Assembly: GCA_049652385.1 (NCBI GenBank)
Contig: JBASDX010000008.1
Coordinates: 424,565 to 488,564, forward strand
Reading direction: 5' to 3'
Length of the DNA: 64,000 nucleotides
DNA from: DMER64 sp049652385
GTDB lineage: Bacteria; Bacteroidota; Bacteroidia; Bacteroidales; UBA932
Under the pieces are notes generated by a model. The model saw only the letters and a list, made by a program, of their open reading frames with translations. It was not told the DNA's origin and did not search any database. A program made the position numbers and the translations under genes. Shown here piece by piece: positions 59,474-64,000 of the stretch (its first letter is position 1; the number at the start of each line of letters is the position of its first letter).

Positions 59474-61093
59474 TTACCATTCCGCCTGAAAAAGAAAAGG
59501 GTCAGGAACCTTGGCTATGATGTACCGGATAACCGGTTTTTTGTTCCGGTATACAAATACCGTATCCAGGGGCCGGACGCCTTGTACGGTTTGCGGGTAG
59601 CGGCTGGATGCTATGTAATACATTTGCTCATGGGGCCGGATGCCGCCACGATGCTGTGTTATGGACTCGTATTTATGGGTTTTATCAAGCGACCCCATAG
59701 TTTTCACTACGGTGCCGTTGGGTTTGGCCACGTAGTAATCGTAATGTGCGGCAGGAAACCAGCGGGTAGCCAGAAGGGCGGCTCCGGGCGGCATGCCTTT
59801 CCGCCCGTTGCTTAAAGCGTAAAGGGTTTCCTGCTCTTCCTTCAGACGGCCAAAGGCTTCTCCCAGCTGCTTCCATCCGTACATATCCAGTGTTATATCG
59901 TATCGGCCCAGTTCTGCGCAGGAGTCTTCGGTAGGTGTTGTTGATACGGCCCGGGTCTCGGCTTTTGGTAAAGGGATAAAACCGGTACGTATTTGCAGGG
60001 TACCCAGCATAAGCACTATGGCTGCAAAGCCTAAGGAATAACGAAAAGGCTTGTGGATGCGGCGTTTTTCCATTACTGCGGCCGTAAAGAGCCACAGGGG
60101 AAAAAAGGCAGGGGCACTCCAATGGGGCAATGTGTCCCGGAACAGGGAAAAGAAAAGGAAAGTAGCTGTCAAAGGCAGTGATTGGAACAGCAGTATGCGG
60201 AATAAATCCGGTGATAAGGGCAGCGAAGGAGTGGATACTGCAGAAGGTATGGTATGAGGCTGAGGTGGAGTGGTACGTTTAAGATGTAGGTAGTACCCGA
60301 GGGAACCGAGCAGGAGTATGACCTGTATGGGATTGTTGTAAAGGAAAGAACCTGCCACCTCTCTGCCCAGGCTCAGGAGTTGGGGTTTTCTGCCAAAAAA
60401 CGCCACCCTTTCTGCATGAAAAGAAAGGCCGGCATCCGGCTGGGTGGCATTCCACCAAACGACCGGGCTAACCAGCACTAAGGATAGGAACAGGCCCGCC
60501 CACAGCCAAGGGCTTTTGAGCGTTTTTCTATTGAAGAACAGCAGGTACAGCAAGGTCCCCGGCCAGAGATAAGCACCCGTGTATTTACTGAGCATGGCAC
60601 CTCCGGCAAACAAGCCGGCCCATAGAAAAGAGGAAGGTTTTTCTTTTGCGTCGTTTGTACAACCGCAGGCTCTGAGCATAAAATACAGAGAGGCCAGGTA
60701 GAAGGCAGCCAGGGGAGTATCGGGGAGGATGAACGTTCCGCAAAGGACGGTAGCGTATAAAGAACCGGTGTACAACAGGGCTGCGTACCATCCTGTTTTT
60801 TCGTTTCCAATCAGCAGGCTCAGACGCCAGATAAGCCATGTGTTGAGCGTACCCAGAACCAGCGCAGGCAATCTGAGTACAAAAGGGTGATCAAATGCCA
60901 GGTTGCACGTAAACAAGCTGATTATCCAGCCTACCATGGGTGGATGGTCAAAGTGGCTCCAATCGGGATACAAGGCATACGTCCAATAATAGACCTCATC
61001 GTTGCCCAGGTCTGTAAATACCACTGCAAGGGCTCGTAGGAGCAGGGAAAGCCCCATAAGCAGGAATACATATGTCTTGTAGGGTCTTTTCAT
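59474..61093 (-). CDS. GT39/ArnT-like polytopic glycosyltransferase
   Basis: The 539-residue protein starts MKRPYKTYVFLLM at 61093. N-terminal GNDEVYYWTYALY near residue 29 carries the acidic ExE-like site of the PMT/ArnT superfamily (GT-C). About 11-12 membrane helices and a C-terminal soluble part follow. It transfers a sugar from a polyprenyl phosphate to a lipid or protein on the periplasmic side. The 3' end is 4 bases from the GH3 stop. A -7 box lies 5 bases before its ATG. Confidence 0.88.
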   Translation of the reverse strand: MKRPYKTYVFLLMGLSLLLRALAVVFTDLGNDEVYYWTYALYPDWSHFDHPPMVGWIISLFTCNLAFDHPFVLRLPALVLGTLNTWLIWRLSLLIGNEKTGWYAALLYTGSLYATVLCGTFILPDTPLAAFYLASLYFMLRACGCTNDAKEKPSSFLWAGLFAGGAMLSKYTGAYLWPGTLLYLLFFNRKTLKSPWLWAGLFLSLVLVSPVVWWNATQPDAGLSFHAERVAFFGRKPQLLSLGREVAGSFLYNNPIQVILLLGSLGYYLHLKRTTPPQPHTIPSAVSTPSLPLSPDLFRILLFQSLPLTATFLFFSLFRDTLPHWSAPAFFPLWLFTAAVMEKRRIHKPFRYSLGFAAIVLMLGTLQIRTGFIPLPKAETRAVSTTPTEDSCAELGRYDITLDMYGWKQLGEAFGRLKEEQETLYALSNGRKGMPPGAALLATRWFPAAHYDYYVAKPNGTVVKTMGSLDKTHKYESITQHRGGIRPHEQMYYIASSRYPQTVQGVRPLDTVFVYRNKKPVIRYIIAKVPDPFLFQAEW

Positions 61094-61098
61094 CTGTA

Positions 61099-61106
61099 CA
61101 AAGATA
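61099..61106 (-). promoter_or_regulatory. -7 box (TATCTTTG) 5 bases before the GT39-like ATG
   Basis: TATCTTTG on the minus strand fits TAnnTTTG and ends 5 bases before the ATG at 61093. It is 8 bases from the divergent box at 61115-61122 in a 34-base intergenic space. Confidence 0.7.
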
Positions 61107-61114
61107 CTTTTTAA

Positions 61115-61122
61115 TACCTTTG
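61115..61122 (+). promoter_or_regulatory. -7 box (TACCTTTG) 5 bases before the rfbD ATG
   Basis: TACCTTTG ends 5 bases before the ATG at 61128, predicting a message with almost no leader. Its -33 region would lie over the start of the opposite gene. Confidence 0.7.
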
Positions 61123-61127
61123 TGTGT

Positions 61128-61994
61128 ATGAAAGTATTGTTGACAGGTGCCGGCGGAGGTTTGGGTAGTGTGGTACAGCAAGTAGCCGCCGGGATGGACA
61201 AGGTGGATTTGAGAGCCTTTTCCCGTACCGCGCTGGACATAACGGATGGCGAAGCAGTAGCAGAAGCACTCATTGCACATAAACCGGATTATGTTATCAA
61301 TGCAGCGGCTTTTACACATGTGGATAAAGCAGAGACGCAGCGGAAAGAAGCTTTCTTGTTGAATGCCTGTTGCTTGGAGCCGATGACAAAGGCTTGCCAA
61401 AGTGTAGGGGCCGTCTTGGTGCACATCTCCACAGATTATGTTTTTGACGGGAATAAACATACGCCGTATACAGAAGAAGACCCGGCGCATCCCATCAACG
61501 TGTACGGAGCTTCTAAAAGAGAAGGAGAGGTGGCTGTACTGGCTTATGAAAAAGGGGTGGTTATCAGAACAAGCTGGATCTATTCGTTGCATTCCAAAAA
61601 TTTTCTGGCCGCCATACCGCATTTGCTCCGCAGCCGTACTGATGTGTTACGTATAGAAGATTCCCAGAAAAACTCCCCCACGTACGCTCCGCATCTGGCA
61701 GATGCTTTGTTTGCCCTCATGAACAAGGGCATTTCCCATGGGTTGTTTCATTATACGAATACAGGTGGCGGATGTACACGTTATGAGTTTGCTTGTGCCG
61801 TAAAAGAAAAGATCTATGCAAAAAAGCCCGGAGCGGTATTGGCGCCTATAGAACCTTTCAAGGCAAGTACCGCAGAGCAGTCGGGCCTGGCACGCAGACC
61901 GTTGTACTCGGTGATGAGTGCACAAAAAATAGCTGATTTATTGGAGCTTGACATACCTCACTGGCAGTCAGGAATAGATAATTTAATACTATAA
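61128..61994 (+). CDS. rfbD: dTDP-4-dehydrorhamnose reductase
   Basis: The 288-residue protein begins MKVLLTGAGGGLGS, the Rossmann TGxxGxxG motif. It then has VINAAAFTHVDKAE, STDYVFDG and YGASKREGE (YxxxK), all diagnostic of RmlD. It makes dTDP-L-rhamnose from the 4-keto sugar for surface glycans. Other rml genes are not in the window. The phosphohexomutase gene follows directly. Confidence 0.93.
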   Translation: MKVLLTGAGGGLGSVVQQVAAGMDKVDLRAFSRTALDITDGEAVAEALIAHKPDYVINAAAFTHVDKAETQRKEAFLLNACCLEPMTKACQSVGAVLVHISTDYVFDGNKHTPYTEEDPAHPINVYGASKREGEVAVLAYEKGVVIRTSWIYSLHSKNFLAAIPHLLRSRTDVLRIEDSQKNSPTYAPHLADALFALMNKGISHGLFHYTNTGGGCTRYEFACAVKEKIYAKKPGAVLAPIEPFKASTAEQSGLARRPLYSVMSAQKIADLLELDIPHWQSGIDNLIL

Positions 61995-63728
61995 ATGATG
62001 GAAAGAACATATGTGGAAAGAGCTGAAGACTGGTTGGGACCGTCTTACGATGCAGCAACGCAGGCCGAAGTACGCAGGCTTATGAAAGAAGACCGGATGG
62101 TACTGGAAGATGCTTTTTACAAAAATCTGGAATTTGGGACGGGGGGTTTGAGGGGGATTATGGGAGTAGGAACAAACAGGATGAATCGTTATACCATTGG
62201 AATGGTTACGCAGGGATTGGCCAATTATGTGAAAAAAACGTACGAGGGACCGCACAAGGCCGCTATTGCTTTTGATTGCAGAAACCATTCGCCGGAGTTT
62301 GCGCGTATAGTAGCTGATGTATTGGTAGCCAATGATTTTACAGTTTACTTGTACGATGCGTTAAGACCAACACCGCAGTTGAGTTTTACAGTCAGATATT
62401 TTGCCTGCCATGTGGGTATCATGATTACAGCCAGCCACAATCCAAAAGAATACAACGGTTATAAAGTATATGGCGATGACGGAGCTCAGGTGGTTGCTCC
62501 CTATGACCGATTGATTATTGAAGAGGTCAGGCAAGTGGTTAATCCCAATCAGGTGCGTTTCTCCGGAGGTAACGGAAACATTGTTGTTTTGGGAGAAGAA
62601 ACGGACCAAATTTATCTGAATGCCATTTTGGGATTAATCAATTTAAGTCCGAAAGCCATTGAGAAGCATGCAGAGATGAAAATGGTCTATACACCGTTGC
62701 ACGGAACGGGAGTACGTTTGATACCTGCTGCATTGCACCAATTGGGTTTTAAAAAAATCTTGAATGTGCCGGAACAAGATGTGGTGGACGGGAATTTCCC
62801 GACAGTATCTTCGCCTAACCCGGAGGAGCCGGCTGCGTTGACAATGGCGTTGGATCTTGCAGAAAAATCAGGAGCGTCTTTAGTCATGGCAACAGACCCG
62901 GACAGCGACAGAATGGGAGTAGGCGTACGTGACAGAGCAGGAAATATGGTACTGTTGAACGGAAATCAAATTGCTGTGCTGTTGACATATTATCTGTTGG
63001 AAAAATGGAAAGAAAAGAAAAAAATCAAGGGCAGGGAATATATAGTAAAGACTATTGTTACAACAGATTTATTGCAAGTTATGGCCCGTCATTACGGAGT
63101 AACGTGTTATGACGTATTGACAGGGTTTAAGTACATAGCGGAAATCATCAGGAAGAATGAAGGGGTGAAAACGTTTATATGCGGAGGTGAAGAAAGTTTT
63201 GGATTTAATGTGGGAGAGTATGTGCGTGATAAAGACGCAGTCGTCTCTTGTGCCCTTATGGCTGAAATGGCAAGTTGGGCTGCCTATCAAGACAAGAACC
63301 TCCTGGAAGTCCTCCATGAGATTTACGTACGGTTTGGGTTTTTTAAGGAGAAGACAATTTCTTTGACCCTGAAAGGAATCGACGGGATGAAACAAATGGC
63401 TGCCATCATGAAGGAAATGAGGGAGCAGGTTCCTGCACAGCTGTTGTGTTCTCCCGTTGTATTGATTCACGATTACCTAAAAGGAGAAACTACAGATATG
63501 GTAAGCGACTTGCGCTATGCCATCAAGTTACCAAAATCGGATGTCATTCAGTTTATAAGCACTTCCAATACGGTGGTTACGGTAAGGCCTTCGGGAACAG
63601 AACCAAAAATAAAATTTTACTTTGGTGTACGTACTCAACTGGACATGGATGATGATTGGGAGAAGACCGACGCATTTCTGGAAGAACAATTGGAAAAACT
63701 GGAAGAGGAAATAGTACGCTTCCACTAA
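61995..63728 (+). CDS. phosphoglucomutase/phosphomannomutase (alpha-D-phosphohexomutase)
   Basis: The 577-residue protein has the active serine in TASHNPKEYNG (about 142-152), the metal loop DPDSDRMG (about 304-311), the sugar loop GGEESFG (about 396-402) and the phosphate loop RPSGTEPK (about 532-539). The length fits the eukaryote-like PGM2/PgcA type. It interconverts glucose 1- and 6-phosphate, giving the dTDP-sugar precursor, so the next-door rfbD makes sense. It starts at ATG 61995, directly after the rfbD stop (ATG at 61998 also possible). Confidence 0.94.
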   Translation: MMERTYVERAEDWLGPSYDAATQAEVRRLMKEDRMVLEDAFYKNLEFGTGGLRGIMGVGTNRMNRYTIGMVTQGLANYVKKTYEGPHKAAIAFDCRNHSPEFARIVADVLVANDFTVYLYDALRPTPQLSFTVRYFACHVGIMITASHNPKEYNGYKVYGDDGAQVVAPYDRLIIEEVRQVVNPNQVRFSGGNGNIVVLGEETDQIYLNAILGLINLSPKAIEKHAEMKMVYTPLHGTGVRLIPAALHQLGFKKILNVPEQDVVDGNFPTVSSPNPEEPAALTMALDLAEKSGASLVMATDPDSDRMGVGVRDRAGNMVLLNGNQIAVLLTYYLLEKWKEKKKIKGREYIVKTIVTTDLLQVMARHYGVTCYDVLTGFKYIAEIIRKNEGVKTFICGGEESFGFNVGEYVRDKDAVVSCALMAEMASWAAYQDKNLLEVLHEIYVRFGFFKEKTISLTLKGIDGMKQMAAIMKEMREQVPAQLLCSPVVLIHDYLKGETTDMVSDLRYAIKLPKSDVIQFISTSNTVVTVRPSGTEPKIKFYFGVRTQLDMDDDWEKTDAFLEEQLEKLEEEIVRFH

Positions 63729-64000
63729 AAATTGTCTTCTACCCAGCGAAGTTTTGATTTATCAAATCCCAGTTTATCTATCGTTTCAGAAATAGCAACC
63801 AAGTGTTCTTTTTCCACATGGGTTCCACGCGATAATATCCAAAGCCGGGTGGCCATATTATTGCAGATCATACATAGTCAACCCTTATAAAATCCCTGTT
63901 TTCCAACAATCCCAGGAACAGGCTGTAATACCAACCTCCTATCCATTCTTCTGAATAATGAAACCTCCGGGGCCCATCTTCTAAAAATCCAAAAAAGGAC
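63725..64000 (-). pseudogene. lipocalin (Blc-like) gene, frameshifted and truncated by the window end
   Basis: The 48 C-terminal codons (63725-63871) encode a Blc-like end, MATRLWILSRG ... LGFDKSKLRW. They stand in a different frame from the upstream part (63868-64000), which reads SFFGFLEDGPRRFHYSEEW ... RVDYV and stops at TGA 63868-63870. The two frames meet at ATGA (63871-63868), at the place where a lipocalin strand should be continuous. I read this as one frameshifted gene, although two coupled reading frames cannot be excluded. It is a putative outer-membrane or periplasmic lipid carrier. Confidence 0.5.

Noticed and set aside
1..64000. CRISPR arrays, insertion sequences, prophage or integrase
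   Set aside because: No regular direct repeats with spacers, no transposase or integrase protein, and no terminal inverted repeats flanking a gene were seen.

Overview
The window is about 64 kb of a compact Bacteroidota (most likely Bacteroidales) chromosome. The evidence is the gene families (Porin_10-type porin, DUF4293, DUF5106-like lipoprotein, 3-keto-disaccharide hydrolase/DUF1080, VorB-type oxidoreductase), the Bacteroidota -7 promoter element TAnnTTTG upstream of many genes, and the near absence of Shine-Dalgarno sequences. I see no insertion sequence, prophage, CRISPR array, integron or rRNA operon. Coding density is very high. Operon genes often overlap by ATGA, most convergent gene pairs overlap at their 3' ends, and no stretch without a gene reaches 300 bases.

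Layout. 1-4525 (minus): a fused ADP-forming acyl-CoA synthetase, a 49-residue membrane protein, a ferredoxin and a 2-oxoacid:ferredoxin oxidoreductase, together a substrate-level phosphorylation module. 4609-8411 (plus): a sugar kinase, murQ, recR and a Na+/solute symporter, probably murein-sugar salvage. 8377-11482 (minus): a POT peptide transporter and aminopeptidase P. 11594-15956 (plus): rpsA, a short RNase Z and an S41 protease. 15908-17570 (minus): cdd, the SRP RNA (ffs) and mnmA. 17623-30772 (plus): cell-wall enzymes, an RsmI-like methylase, folB, mtaB, a chromate transporter pair, uvrB-rel-uvrA and a barrel protein. 30760-37423: an M28-like protein, a TPR protein, a three-gene oxidative glycoside-cleavage set and a DUF4293 protein. 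37489-44867: a phosphorylase, a SirB1-like protein, tRNA-Gly(CCC), an FtsX permease, an MltF-like lytic transglycosylase, a porin and a thioredoxin-fold lipoprotein. 44905-50047 (plus): a steroid 5-alpha-reductase family enzyme, an SDR, an output-less HAMP protein, trkH and a RecD-like helicase. 50066-57132: DPP-IV, a THUMP-like methyltransferase, an M3-like metallopeptidase and an acetylxylan esterase family protein. 57184-64000: a GH3 enzyme, a GT39-like transferase, rfbD, a phosphohexomutase and a frameshifted lipocalin.

Taken together the genes suggest an anaerobic or microaerobic fermenter that digests peptides in the periplasm (S9, M3-like), imports and trims them (POT, aminopeptidase P), and draws ATP from 2-oxoacids through the oxidoreductase and acyl-CoA synthetase. 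It also uses glycans (GH3, esterase, oxidative glycoside cleavage) and recycles peptidoglycan sugars.

The points most worth following up are: promoter boxes placed so that many mRNAs should start at their own AUG, with the SRP RNA 5' end as an internal ruler; an RNase Z lacking the segment where relatives carry the tRNA-binding arm; a steroid 5-alpha-reductase/SDR pair; and a HAMP sensor with no output domain coupled to trkH.
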